Below, piece by piece: positions 19,686 through 27,497 of a DNA stretch of 43,488 bases; the first letter of the stretch is position 1, and each line of letters starts with the position of its first letter. Below the pieces are notes generated by a model. It worked only from the letters and a program-made list of their open reading frames with translations, was not told where the DNA came from and ran no database searches. A program made the position numbers and the translations under genes. The DNA is taken from contig UQTI01000016.1 of NCBI GenBank assembly GCA_900543975.1, positions 1 through 43,488 on the forward strand. Reading direction: 5' to 3'. The DNA is from an uncultured Prevotella sp. GTDB taxonomy: Bacteria > Bacteroidota > Bacteroidia > Bacteroidales > Bacteroidaceae.

Positions 19686-19741
19686 GATAAAGACAAGACG
19701 ATAAAGACAAGACGATAGAGACAAGACGATAGAGACAAGAC
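19686..19741. repeat. 14-bp tandem repeat, four copies
   Basis: GATAAAGACAAGAC occurs twice (19686, 19700), then GATAGAGACAAGAC twice (19714, 19728). It begins nine bases after the amylase stop codon. Confidence 0.92.
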
Positions 19742-19800
19742 GAAACGGCTTCAGCCAAAAGGCAAAAGGAGCAAGGAGAGTTTCGCTTGTCTCTATTGTC
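19725..19800 (+). terminator. long imperfect hairpin after the amylase gene
   Basis: GACGATAGAGACAAGACGAA (plus AC) at 19725-19746 pairs with 19780-19800 with one mismatch and one bulge. The right arm ends in TTGTCTCTATTGTC, the same words as the 24-base element at 22374 and 22436. The hairpin is followed by GTTTAAAAAC rather than a T run, so termination is a guess. The rest of the 19677-20001 gap holds the gdhA promoter. Confidence 0.5.
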
Positions 19801-19938
19801 GTTTAAAAACATGCGGCCCGAGCCCGCATGAGGGTGTGAACAATAGCGTTTTACCTTTTAAACAAACATTTAACTAACTTTTTCATTCTTTTTATAATAA
19901 AAAACTGTCTTTTTGTTTGTTTTTTAAAGAAAAAGCTA

Positions 19939-19946
19939 TAACTTTG
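19939..19946 (+). promoter_or_regulatory. -7 box of gdhA
   Basis: TAACTTTGC is an exact match, with TTTG words about 22 bases upstream that could serve as the -33 element. Purine-rich AAAGGAAAC before the ATG is one of the better ribosome-binding sites in the window. Confidence 0.65.
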
Positions 19947-20001
19947 CAACCATAAACAAGATAACAACATTTTTCACAACAACAATAAAAGAAAGGAAAC
20001 A

Positions 20002-21336
20002 ATGAAAGCAGTAGAAGTTGTAGAAACTCTGAAGCAGAGATTCCCGAACGAGCCCGAATACATTCAGGCCGTCAGTCAGGTGCTTGGCACCATCGAAGAA
20101 GAGTACAACAAGCATCCCGAGTTTGAGAAAGCCAACCTCATTGAGCGCTTGTGCATTCCTGACCGACTGATTCAGTTCCGCGTGACATGGGTTGACGACA
20201 AAGGCAACGTGCAGACCAACATGGGCTACCGTGTGCAGCACAACAACGCCATCGGCCCGTACAAAGGCGGCATTCGTTTCCACAAATCTGTAAACCTCAG
20301 CATCCTTAAGTTCCTCGCCTTCGAGCAGACTTTCAAGAACTCGCTCACCACGCTGCCCATGGGCGGCGGCAAGGGAGGTTCCGACTTCTCTCCCCGTGGC
20401 AAGAGCACTGCCGAGGTCATGCGCTTCTGCCAGACTTTCATGAACGAGCTCTACCGCCACATCGGTCCCGATGAGGACGTTCCCGCAGGCGACATTGGCG
20501 TAGGCGGTCGCGAGGTAGGCTATATGTTCGGACAGTATAAGAAGCTCACCCACACCTTCAGCGGCATCCTCACAGGCAAGGGCCTTGAGTTTGGCGGCTC
20601 GCTCATCCGTCCCGAGGCTACAGGCTACGGCAACGTTTATTTCCTTCAGAACATGCTGAAGACCCGCGGCATCGACATCAAGGGCAAGACCGTGCTGGTG
20701 AGCGGTGCAGGCAACGTGGCACAATATACCGTTGAGAAGCTCATCGAGCTCGGTGCCAAGCCCGTGACCATGAGCGACTCTGACGGCTACATCTACGATC
20801 CCGACGGCATTGACGCCGAGAAGCTCGCCTACATCAAGGAGCTTAAGAACGTTGAGCGCGGCCGCATCAGCGAGTATGCCGAGGAGTATGGTGTCAAGTA
20901 TGTGGCTGGTGCCAAGCCTTGGTTTGAGAAGGCCGACATCGCCCTTCCCTCTGCCACCCAGAACGAGATCAACGAGGAGGCTGCCAAGGCGCTCATTGCC
21001 AACGGTGTGTTTGCCGTGAGCGAGGGTGCGAACATGCCTTCTACCCCCGAGGCCATCAAGGTGTTCCAGGATGCCAAGATTCTCTACTCACCGGGCAAGG
21101 CTGCCAACGCCGGCGGCGTGGCTGTGTCGGGTCTTGAGATGAGCCAGAACTCGGAGCGTCTGCGCTGGAGCCGTGAAGAGGTTGATGCCAAGCTTCATGA
21201 CATCATGAACGACATTCACGACAACTGCGTGAAGTATGGCACCGAGGCCGACGGCTACATCAACTATGTCAAGGGTGCCAACGTAGCCGGCTTCCTCAAG
21301 GTTGCCAAGGCCATGATGGCTCAGGGCATCGTGTAA
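20002..21336 (+). CDS. gdhA: glutamate dehydrogenase (hexameric type)
   Basis: The 444-residue cytoplasmic enzyme interconverts 2-oxoglutarate plus ammonia with glutamate, the main ammonia-assimilation route in many Bacteroidales. The substrate-side motif PMGGGKGGSDF carries the catalytic-site lysine K124. NNAIGPYKGGIRFH (81-94) is conserved. The dinucleotide-binding GAGNVAQ lies near 236-242 after GKTVLVS. Length and motifs match the small hexameric GdhA class, usually NADP-linked; coenzyme choice is not certain from sequence. It is single-gene, with its own promoter and a downstream terminator. Its substrate is the product of the acn-icd-gltA genes downstream in this window. Confidence 0.95.
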   Translation: MKAVEVVETLKQRFPNEPEYIQAVSQVLGTIEEEYNKHPEFEKANLIERLCIPDRLIQFRVTWVDDKGNVQTNMGYRVQHNNAIGPYKGGIRFHKSVNLSILKFLAFEQTFKNSLTTLPMGGGKGGSDFSPRGKSTAEVMRFCQTFMNELYRHIGPDEDVPAGDIGVGGREVGYMFGQYKKLTHTFSGILTGKGLEFGGSLIRPEATGYGNVYFLQNMLKTRGIDIKGKTVLVSGAGNVAQYTVEKLIELGAKPVTMSDSDGYIYDPDGIDAEKLAYIKELKNVERGRISEYAEEYGVKYVAGAKPWFEKADIALPSATQNEINEEAAKALIANGVFAVSEGANMPSTPEAIKVFQDAKILYSPGKAANAGGVAVSGLEMSQNSERLRWSREEVDAKLHDIMNDIHDNCVKYGTEADGYINYVKGANVAGFLKVAKAMMAQGIV

Positions 21337-21387
21337 AGACGGCAACGACAGCATTAAAAATCAATAAAATTATTGTTATATTTATTA

Positions 21388-21425
21388 AAAAAGCGGCATG
21401 TGCCTTAGGGTGCATGTCGCTTTTT
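21388..21425 (+). terminator. intrinsic terminator of gdhA
   Basis: AAAAGCGGCATGTGCC and GGTGCATGTCGCTTTTT pair around TTAG with two wobble pairs and end in a T run. Confidence 0.85.
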
Positions 21426-21483
21426 CTGTGTTGTGAGAACGAAGTAAAAGAAAGAAAAAGGTTGGCATGTCAGTTTTTTTTCA

Positions 21484-21491
21484 TAACTTTG
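21484..21491 (+). promoter_or_regulatory. -7 box of the cyclophilin gene
   Basis: TAACTTTG is an exact match, 65 bases before the ATG at 21556. Confidence 0.6.
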
Positions 21492-21504
21492 TCGGCAAAT
21501 CGTT

Positions 21505-21554
21505 TTATTTCGTTCGACAGACCATCATTATTTCGTTCGACAAATCATCATTAT
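21505..21554. repeat. 23-bp direct repeat in the cyclophilin leader
   Basis: TTATTTCGTTCGACA occurs at 21505 and 21528, each followed by (A/G)A(C/T)CATCA, and a truncated third start (TTATTATGG) includes the start codon. It would be in the mRNA leader. Confidence 0.8.
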
Positions 21555-21555
21555 T

Positions 21556-22296
21556 ATGGCAAAACTTAAGATACAGACATCAAAAGGCGACATCGTTGTG
21601 CGCCTTTACGACGAGACACCCAAGCACCGTGACAACATCGTGAAGCTCGCAAAGGAGGGCTACTATGACGGCACGCTGTTTCACCGCGTGATAAAAGATT
21701 TCATGATACAGGGCGGCGACCCCGACAGCAAGGGGGCTCCCAAGGGCAAGCAGCTCGGCGCTGGCGGTCCCGACTACACCATTGAGGCAGAGATCCTCCC
21801 CACGCTCTTCCACAAGCGTGGCGCTCTGTGTGCAGCCCGTCTGGGCGACGAGGTGAACCCTAACAAGGAGTCGAGCGGCAGCCAGTTTTACATCGTGTGG
21901 GGCGAGACCTACAAGCCCGCACAGCTCAAGCAGATGGAGAAGCAGATGAAGCAGAACCAGCTGACCGTCACCTTCAACGACCTCGTGTCTTATCACAAGG
22001 ACGAGATCATGGACATGCGCCGCAACCGCGACCGTGCCGGTCTGCAAGACATGCAGGAGCGCCTCATGAAGGAGGCTGAGGACATCTGCAAAGCTAACCC
22101 CGCTGGCTTCAGCAAGGAGCAGACCGAGGCTTACACCACCGTTGGCGGCACACCGTTCCTCGACGGCGAGTACACCGTGTTTGGAGAGGTGGAAGACGGC
22201 ATTGACGTTGTGGAGGCAATAAACAATGTCGAGACCGACCGCGCCGACCGTCCTACCGACGACCTCGCCATGACCGTTAGCGTGGTTGAGGAGTAA
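21556..22296 (+). CDS. cyclophilin-type peptidyl-prolyl cis-trans isomerase with a helical insert
   Basis: The 246-residue protein has the cyclophilin fold: FHRVIKDFMIQGGDP (catalytic Arg of FHR at about 49), SSGSQFYIVWG in the central strand, and FGEVEDGIDVVEAIN at the end. Between the QFYI strand and the C-terminal part lies an insert of about 80 residues (about 120-200) of predicted charged helix, rich in Gln, Lys, Met and Arg. There is no signal peptide, so it is probably cytoplasmic. It is preceded by its own promoter and followed by the inverted-repeat element shared with the convergent outer-membrane gene. Confidence 0.93.
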   Translation: MAKLKIQTSKGDIVVRLYDETPKHRDNIVKLAKEGYYDGTLFHRVIKDFMIQGGDPDSKGAPKGKQLGAGGPDYTIEAEILPTLFHKRGALCAARLGDEVNPNKESSGSQFYIVWGETYKPAQLKQMEKQMKQNQLTVTFNDLVSYHKDEIMDMRRNRDRAGLQDMQERLMKEAEDICKANPAGFSKEQTEAYTTVGGTPFLDGEYTVFGEVEDGIDVVEAINNVETDRADRPTDDLAMTVSVVEE

Positions 22297-22373
22297 AGCA
22301 AAAAGCGGTTTCTTAAATATTAATTTCCATTAAATAACCCTCCTTTCACCTTCTCCTTTGCGTGATTTTAAAA

Positions 22374-22459
22374 GACAATAGAGACAATAGGGACAATCTT
22401 TATGTGATAAGGAAAACAAAACCTGCACATAAAAAATTGTCCCTATTGTCTCTATTGTC
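22374..22459. repeat. 24-bp perfect inverted repeat (hairpin element) between convergent genes
   Basis: GACAATAGAGACAATAGGGA (then CAAT) at 22374-22397 is repeated in reverse complement at 22436-22459. Pairing continues inward through TATGTG/CACATA, leaving a loop of about 20 bases. It could act as a bidirectional terminator for the cyclophilin and outer-membrane genes. Related sequence occurs at 19725-19800 and 42758-42781. Confidence 0.9.
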
Positions 22460-22533
22460 GTTAAAACAACAAATTGAACCTTCGCAAGCATAATGGTCAT
22501 TAGCCGCTTGCGAAAGTTCAATTGCCATAAATA

Positions 22534-23301
22534 TTAAAGGATGCGTCCGCGAATAGACAGCTTCAGCACAGGATAAACCTGGAGCCAATCCATGAACTTG
22601 GAGATGTCGTCGTCGGCATCTTGATCAAGCACCTTGGTGAGGTCGCCAACACCGTCGGCATAAACCACAGGCTTGCCCTGAAACTGTGCTCCAAGCTCGA
22701 AGCGGGCACCAAAACGCTTCTTCGGCACAAGACGTCCGAAACCGAGGCCGAGGTAAGGACGGAAGTTTTTGACCTTGATGCCGCCATTAACATCACCGTT
22801 GCGGTCAACAGGAATCTGGTAGTCGCCAATCTCAACGTTATAACTGTTTCCGGCAGCAATATACTGCTGCAACCTGTCACTGTGTCCTGTAATCTTAACC
22901 AGCTTGTCGCCACCCACAGAGAAGCCAGCCGTTACGAAGAACGAGCTTGAGTTGGCAAAAGGATAGCAGTCAAACTTCACATCGAAGGTGGTGCGTGAGA
23001 ACTTGCCCTTCACGTCCATCGTCTCTGTTATGCTGTTGCCGTTAAACTCGCCCGACACGTCGGCCGTGGTGTTGATGTTGATGTTGGGCATCACGTTGAG
23101 ACCAAGACGGGCCTGGACATATTTTGTGAGAGGCACAGCCACGTCGAAGCCGATACCCTCGGTACCAACACCTACGCCCACACCCACGCGGTTGGCGACG
23201 CCAAAAAACTCGCTCTTCTCGTCTTGTGCCGAAACGGCCACAACACCTGTCGTCAGCATTAAGCCGATGACCATTCCTTTAAGGAAACCTAATGTTTTCA
23301 T
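22534..23301 (-). CDS. outer-membrane beta-barrel protein (porin-like family)
   Basis: The 255-residue protein begins with a signal peptide (MKTLGFLKG..., cleavage probably after VSA, residue 25). The mature part alternates polar and hydrophobic residues in amphipathic strands with glycine-rich turns (RVGVGVGVGTEGIGFDVAVPL, YLGLGFGRLVPKKRFGARFELG) and ends in SIRGRIL. It resembles Bacteroidetes OmpA-like/porin-family small barrels. There is no peptidoglycan-binding domain and no SusD or TonB partner nearby. The ligand is unknown. It has its own promoter at 23401-23408. Confidence 0.75.
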   Translation of the reverse strand: MKTLGFLKGMVIGLMLTTGVVAVSAQDEKSEFFGVANRVGVGVGVGTEGIGFDVAVPLTKYVQARLGLNVMPNININTTADVSGEFNGNSITETMDVKGKFSRTTFDVKFDCYPFANSSSFFVTAGFSVGGDKLVKITGHSDRLQQYIAAGNSYNVEIGDYQIPVDRNGDVNGGIKVKNFRPYLGLGFGRLVPKKRFGARFELGAQFQGKPVVYADGVGDLTKVLDQDADDDISKFMDWLQVYPVLKLSIRGRIL

Positions 23302-23400
23302 ATTCTTTACGGTTAAGTGATTAATTGTGTTTCTTATTCTCAGTAGACCAGTTTTTTCTGATTTTCAATCAGCCATCACAAGCCTTTGTGTTTATCTTTG

Positions 23401-23408
23401 CAAATATA
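23401..23408 (-). promoter_or_regulatory. -7 box of the beta-barrel gene
   Basis: The minus strand reads TATATTTGC, an exact TAnnTTTG match. The predicted leader is about 95 bases. Confidence 0.6.
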
Positions 23409-23482
23409 GTGAAATAGATGTAAACGAACAAGAAAAAACACAAAAAGATAAAAGGACAGACGCAAAAAGAAATAAATATTAA

Positions 23483-23510
23483 CCCAAATCGGTCATTAGA
23501 CCGATTTGGG
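23483..23510. promoter_or_regulatory. perfect 12-bp palindrome between divergent promoters
   Basis: CCCAAATCGGTC-ATTA-GACCGATTTGGG is a perfect inverted repeat with a 4-base loop, between the beta-barrel promoter (minus) and the transporter promoter (plus). No T run follows on the plus strand, and it lies upstream of both genes. An operator for a dimeric regulator is as likely as a terminator. Confidence 0.5.
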
Positions 23511-23549
23511 ATTAATTGCTCAAGTTTTGCTCATCTAATTTTTTATTAC

Positions 23550-23557
23550 TAATTTTG
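23550..23557 (+). promoter_or_regulatory. -7 box of the DMT transporter gene
   Basis: TAATTTTGC is an exact match, 23 bases before the ATG, giving a very short leader. Confidence 0.6.
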
Positions 23558-23579
23558 CGCTCGTTAAAAAAGAGAATTC

Positions 23580-24494
23580 ATGGATAACAAAAAACAACCA
23601 CTCATCGCACACCTGTGCATGCTTTGTGCAGGCACCTGCTGGGGACTGATGGCTCCTATAGGCAAAGACGCCATGCTCAACGGCATCGACGGCATAGACC
23701 TCGTTAGCTTCCGCGTTCTCGGTGGCGCCCTGCTGTTCTGGCTCACCTCTCTGTTTACAAAGAAAGAGCATGTGCCTGTGAAAGACATACTGCTGTTGGG
23801 CTGCGCCGGACTGTTTGCCCTTGTCTTCAACCAATGTAGCTACACCATTGGGCTGAACCTTACCTCGCCCAGCAACTCAAGCATCATGACGACCTCCATG
23901 CCTATCTTCGCCATGGTGCTGTCGTTCTTCATCCTGAAAGAGCCCATAACATGGCAGAAGGCCGGTGGCGTGCTCCTTGGATGCGCAGGCGCGGTAATCA
24001 TAATAACGACCAGCGCCACAGCCGGCAACGCCAAGGTGGGCAACATCTGGGGCGATCTGCTCTGCATGTCGGCACAGCTGTCATTTGCCCTCTACCTCTC
24101 ACTCTTCAAGCCGTTGATACAGAAATATTCGCTCTTCACGGTGAACAAATGGATGTTTACCTGGGCCACACTGTTAATATGGCCCTTCACCCTTGGCCAT
24201 GTCTCAAGCATCGATTTTGCTTCCGTGCCCATGAGCACATGGTGGGAGACGGGCTTTGTGGTGTTCTTCGGCACCTACATTAGCTACATCTGCATGATGG
24301 TCGGCCAGCAGACCCTTCGCCCGACGGTTGTCAGCGTCTACAACTACATGCAGCCGCTGGTGTCGGTAAGCGTCAGCGTGGCTGCTGGGCTTGCTGTGTT
24401 CAAGACCTCACAAGCCTTGGCCGCCATTCTCGTGTTCTCTGGCGTTTGGTTCGTGGTAAAATCGAAATCGAAACATGACATGAGCAAGGCTTAG
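23580..24494 (+). CDS. EamA-family DMT transporter
   Basis: The 304-residue inner-membrane protein has ten predicted hydrophobic segments arranged as two EamA repeats (about 8-140 and 158-294). Typical features are the LCAGTCWGLMAPIGK opening, the SPSNSSIMTTSMPIFAMVLSFFILKEP loop and helix of repeat 1, and the matching TVVSVYNYMQPLVSVSVSV segment of repeat 2. The family exports amino acids, metabolites or nucleotide sugars; substrate cannot be assigned. It is a single-gene unit ending at a shared terminator with the convergent ald. Confidence 0.9.
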   Translation: MDNKKQPLIAHLCMLCAGTCWGLMAPIGKDAMLNGIDGIDLVSFRVLGGALLFWLTSLFTKKEHVPVKDILLLGCAGLFALVFNQCSYTIGLNLTSPSNSSIMTTSMPIFAMVLSFFILKEPITWQKAGGVLLGCAGAVIIITTSATAGNAKVGNIWGDLLCMSAQLSFALYLSLFKPLIQKYSLFTVNKWMFTWATLLIWPFTLGHVSSIDFASVPMSTWWETGFVVFFGTYISYICMMVGQQTLRPTVVSVYNYMQPLVSVSVSVAAGLAVFKTSQALAAILVFSGVWFVVKSKSKHDMSKA

Positions 24495-24578
24495 ATTGAA
24501 GACTGCTATAAGCTAAAAACTATAAGATATAAGATAAATGCTAAAGCTATAAGCTAAAACTATAAGCAATAAAACAGG

Positions 24579-24618
24579 AAAAGCCACTTCCGAGACAATC
24601 GTTTCAGAAGTGGCTTTT
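24579..24618. terminator. bidirectional intrinsic terminator between the transporter gene and ald
   Basis: AAAAGCCACTTC (24579-24590) pairs perfectly with GAAGTGGCTTTT (24607-24618), followed by further T on the plus strand and A-rich sequence on the other side. It sits between convergent genes. Just upstream are two near-identical AGCTATAAGCTAAAA(A)CTATAAG direct repeats (24503-24565). Confidence 0.85.
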
Positions 24619-24671
24619 TTATTGTTTCCTTGAGCTTGTCTTTATCCCACAAAGCTCATCGATTATTTATT

Positions 24672-25784
24672 TTAGAGCACATCCTCAACAGGCGTGTAAG
24701 GCAAACTGTAGAGGTCGGCAACAGGCTTGAACACCACCTTGCCGTCAACAACATTGAGACCCTTCTTCAGAGCCTTGTCGTCGGCACACGCTTTCTTCCA
24801 GCCCTTGTCGGCAAGAGCCAGCGCATAGCGCATGGTGGCGTTGGTGAGGGCTGCCGTAGAGGTGTTGGGCACAGCACCCGGAATGTTTGCCACGGCATAA
24901 TGAACGATGCCGTCAAGCTCATACACAGGATCGCTATGGGTCGTGGCGTGTGAGGTCTCGAAGCATCCGCCCTGGTCAATGGCCACATCAACGAGCACGG
25001 TGCCTGGCTCCATGAGCTTAAGCATGTCGCGTGTGATGAGCTTTGGCGTGATGTCGCCAGGAATGAGTACGGAGCCAATGACGATGTCCACATCCTTAAG
25101 CTCTGCCACGATGTTATGATGAGACGAATAGAGTGTGTCCACGTTTGGCGGCATAGTGACAGAGAGCTCATGCAACCTTGGCAACGACACATCGGCAATG
25201 ACCACGTTGGCACCCATGCCAGCAGCCACACGGGCAGCCGCCTGTCCCACGATGCCACCGCCGAGCACCAGCACCTTGATGGGCTTCACGCCAGGCACGC
25301 CACAGATGAGCTTGCCCTTTCCGCCCTTGGTCTTCTGCAGATAGTAGGCACCGTTTATTGTTGCCATACGTCCTGCCACCTCACTCATCGGAATAAGCAG
25401 AGGCAGGGCGCCGTTGTCGAGCTGCACCGTCTCGTAAGCCAGACACACGCCGCCACTCTTTATCATGGCATCTGTGAGCTCGCGGTCAGAAGCGAAATGA
25501 AAATAGGTAAACAGCAGTTGCCCTTTCTTTACCAGCGCATACTCAGGAGCTATTGGTTCCTTCACCTTTACAATCATGTCGGCCACAGCATACACCTCCT
25601 CGATGGTTGCAAGGATCTTTGCGCCGACAGCAACGTAACTGTCATCTGGGAAACCGCTACCATCGCCTGCGGTGTGCTGGACGTACACCTCATGACCATG
25701 TTTTACCAACTCGGCGACGCCCGAAGGAGTCATGCCCACACGGTTCTCATTGTTTTTGATCTCTTTAGGAATACCAATTTTCAT
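24672..25784 (-). CDS. ald: alanine dehydrogenase
   Basis: The 370-residue NAD-dependent enzyme interconverts L-alanine with pyruvate plus ammonia. The N-terminal GIPKEIKNNENRVGMTP is the family signature. Catalytic K75 (VKVKEP) and H96 (YFHFASD) are present. The Rossmann motif VLGGGIVGQAAARVA lies near 172-186, and VDVAIDQGG carries the conserved Asp near 270. Length is typical. No good TAnnTTTG box is seen upstream, where TTAACTTTTAAAG is the nearest approximation. It is convergent with the transporter gene and followed, on the other side, by repeats separating it from gltA. Confidence 0.95.
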   Translation of the reverse strand: MKIGIPKEIKNNENRVGMTPSGVAELVKHGHEVYVQHTAGDGSGFPDDSYVAVGAKILATIEEVYAVADMIVKVKEPIAPEYALVKKGQLLFTYFHFASDRELTDAMIKSGGVCLAYETVQLDNGALPLLIPMSEVAGRMATINGAYYLQKTKGGKGKLICGVPGVKPIKVLVLGGGIVGQAAARVAAGMGANVVIADVSLPRLHELSVTMPPNVDTLYSSHHNIVAELKDVDIVIGSVLIPGDITPKLITRDMLKLMEPGTVLVDVAIDQGGCFETSHATTHSDPVYELDGIVHYAVANIPGAVPNTSTAALTNATMRYALALADKGWKKACADDKALKKGLNVVDGKVVFKPVADLYSLPYTPVEDVL

Positions 25785-25923
25785 AATTCAAGATCTTTAA
25801 AAGTTAATTATATAGTTGACAAAAAAATCGTCACTCCCAGTTCACCCCGCTTCGTCAGCCACGTTTTAAAGTAAGCCACGTTTTCTTAACCAGCTCCAGG
25901 ATTTTTCACTTTTCGTTTTTCAC

Positions 25924-26028
25924 TTTTCCCTTAAACAGCTTTTCCCTTAAACAGCTTTTCCCTTACAACGGCGTCAGCCTTTTTTTTACCTTTTTACCTT
26001 TAAAAAGCCTTTTTACCTTTAAAAAGCC
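25924..26028. repeat. short tandem repeats between ald and gltA
   Basis: TTTTCCCTTAAACAGC repeats with period 16 at 25924, 25940 and 25956 (partial). TTTTTACCTTTAAAAAGCC repeats with period 19 at 25991 and 26010, ending at the gltA stop codon. The self-complementary CTTTTT..AAAAAG words could form weak hairpins downstream of gltA. Confidence 0.8.
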
Positions 26029-26029
26029 C

Positions 26030-27376
26030 TCATCTCTCCCCAATAGCCACATATTCCTTTGGCGTAAGGATGTTCTTATAGGCAGGTCTTATGATGCGTC
26101 GGCCTTCAAAGTTGAGCTCCTCAATGCGGTGCGCCATCCATCCCACGATACGTGCCATGGCAAAGATAGGCGTGTAGATCTCCTGCGGCAGACCGATCAT
26201 CTCATAGATGAAGCCACTGTAGAAATCGACATTGGCACAGATCGGCTTCTTTGTCTTGCGGTGAGCCGACACACACTTGATGGCCTCCTGTTCAAGAAGA
26301 CGAAGGAAGTTATACTCCTCCTCGCGTCCCTTCTCCTTTGCCAACTCGCCCGCAAGCCTCTTCAGCTCTACGGCACGCGGGTCACTCATGGTATAGACCG
26401 CATGGCCAATGCCATAGATCAGTCCGGTCTGGTCATAAGCCTCCCCACGCAGCATGCGATAGAGATACGTGTCGATCTCGTCGATGTTCTTCCAGTCCTT
26501 GATGTTCTCCTTCAGGTGGTGGAACATGTTTATCACCTTAATGTTGGCGCCACCATGAAGCGGACCCTTGAGCGAGCCTATGCCCGCCGCGATACTTGAG
26601 TAGGTGTCGGTGCGCGACGATGAAGTCACGCGCACGGTGAACGTCGAGTTGTTACCGCCGCCATGCTCAGCCTGAATGATGAGCAGCATGTCGAGCATAC
26701 GCGCGTCGAGGTCGGTAAAGTCTTCATGCTTAAGCATGTAGAGGAAGTTCTGCGCGATGGTGAGGTTCTCTCGCGGATGGCGTATGTGCAAAGAGCGGCC
26801 CTGCACCGAGTGGCGGTAAATGTTGTAGGCGTAGGCAATGATTGTCGGGAAGCGTGCAATCAGCTCCACCGCCTGGCGCATAAGGTTGTCGCGTGAGATG
26901 TCATCGGGATTGGGGTCGAAGGTGTACATCTCCAGCACACTACGCGCAAGGATGTTCATGATGTTTGAGCCTTCAAGATCAATGATGTGCACGATGGTCT
27001 TGTGGTCAAGCGCCATGTTGTCGTTTATAAGTTCACTGAAAGCATCGAGCTCCTCCTTGTCGGGCAGGTTTCCCGACAGCAGCAGAAACGCAATCTCCTC
27101 AAATCCGAAACGCTTCTCTGCCAACAGCGGCGACACGAGGTCGTCAAGCTCATAGCCACGATAGAACAGTTTGCCGTCGGTGGGACGCAGTTTCCCGTCC
27201 TCGCCACGCTCATATCCCACCACGTTTCCTATGTTTGTCAGTCCCACGAGCACGCCACTGCCGTCCTCGTTACGCAGTCCGCGCTTCACGCCATATTTTG
27301 GGAACAGCTCATTGTCGATCTTGCAAGAGTTCTTGACCTCGTCCGACAGCTTATATATCAGATAATCCTTGTTCAT
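26030..27376 (-). CDS. gltA: citrate synthase
   Basis: The 448-residue enzyme condenses oxaloacetate and acetyl-CoA to citrate. Active-site elements are visible: AEHGGGNNST (first His), GPLHGGAN with the catalytic His, GIGHAVYTMSDPRA, and NVDFYSG with the catalytic Asp. Length is typical of the Bacteroidetes type, with an N-terminal extension before the LVGLTNIG region. It is the last gene of the minus-strand acn-icd-gltA unit, 121 bases after icd. I see no promoter box in that gap, so co-transcription is likely. Confidence 0.95.
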   Translation of the reverse strand: MNKDYLIYKLSDEVKNSCKIDNELFPKYGVKRGLRNEDGSGVLVGLTNIGNVVGYERGEDGKLRPTDGKLFYRGYELDDLVSPLLAEKRFGFEEIAFLLLSGNLPDKEELDAFSELINDNMALDHKTIVHIIDLEGSNIMNILARSVLEMYTFDPNPDDISRDNLMRQAVELIARFPTIIAYAYNIYRHSVQGRSLHIRHPRENLTIAQNFLYMLKHEDFTDLDARMLDMLLIIQAEHGGGNNSTFTVRVTSSSRTDTYSSIAAGIGSLKGPLHGGANIKVINMFHHLKENIKDWKNIDEIDTYLYRMLRGEAYDQTGLIYGIGHAVYTMSDPRAVELKRLAGELAKEKGREEEYNFLRLLEQEAIKCVSAHRKTKKPICANVDFYSGFIYEMIGLPQEIYTPIFAMARIVGWMAHRIEELNFEGRRIIRPAYKNILTPKEYVAIGER

Positions 27377-27497
27377 GTTTCTTTATAGGTTTTTCGCATG
27401 TCAACGCCATGCTCTGTTTTTACTCTACTGTTTTCACATTCTCTTCTCGCTTTTTTCTTATTCTCTTCTCGCGCATGTTGCTTTCACGCCAATGCGC

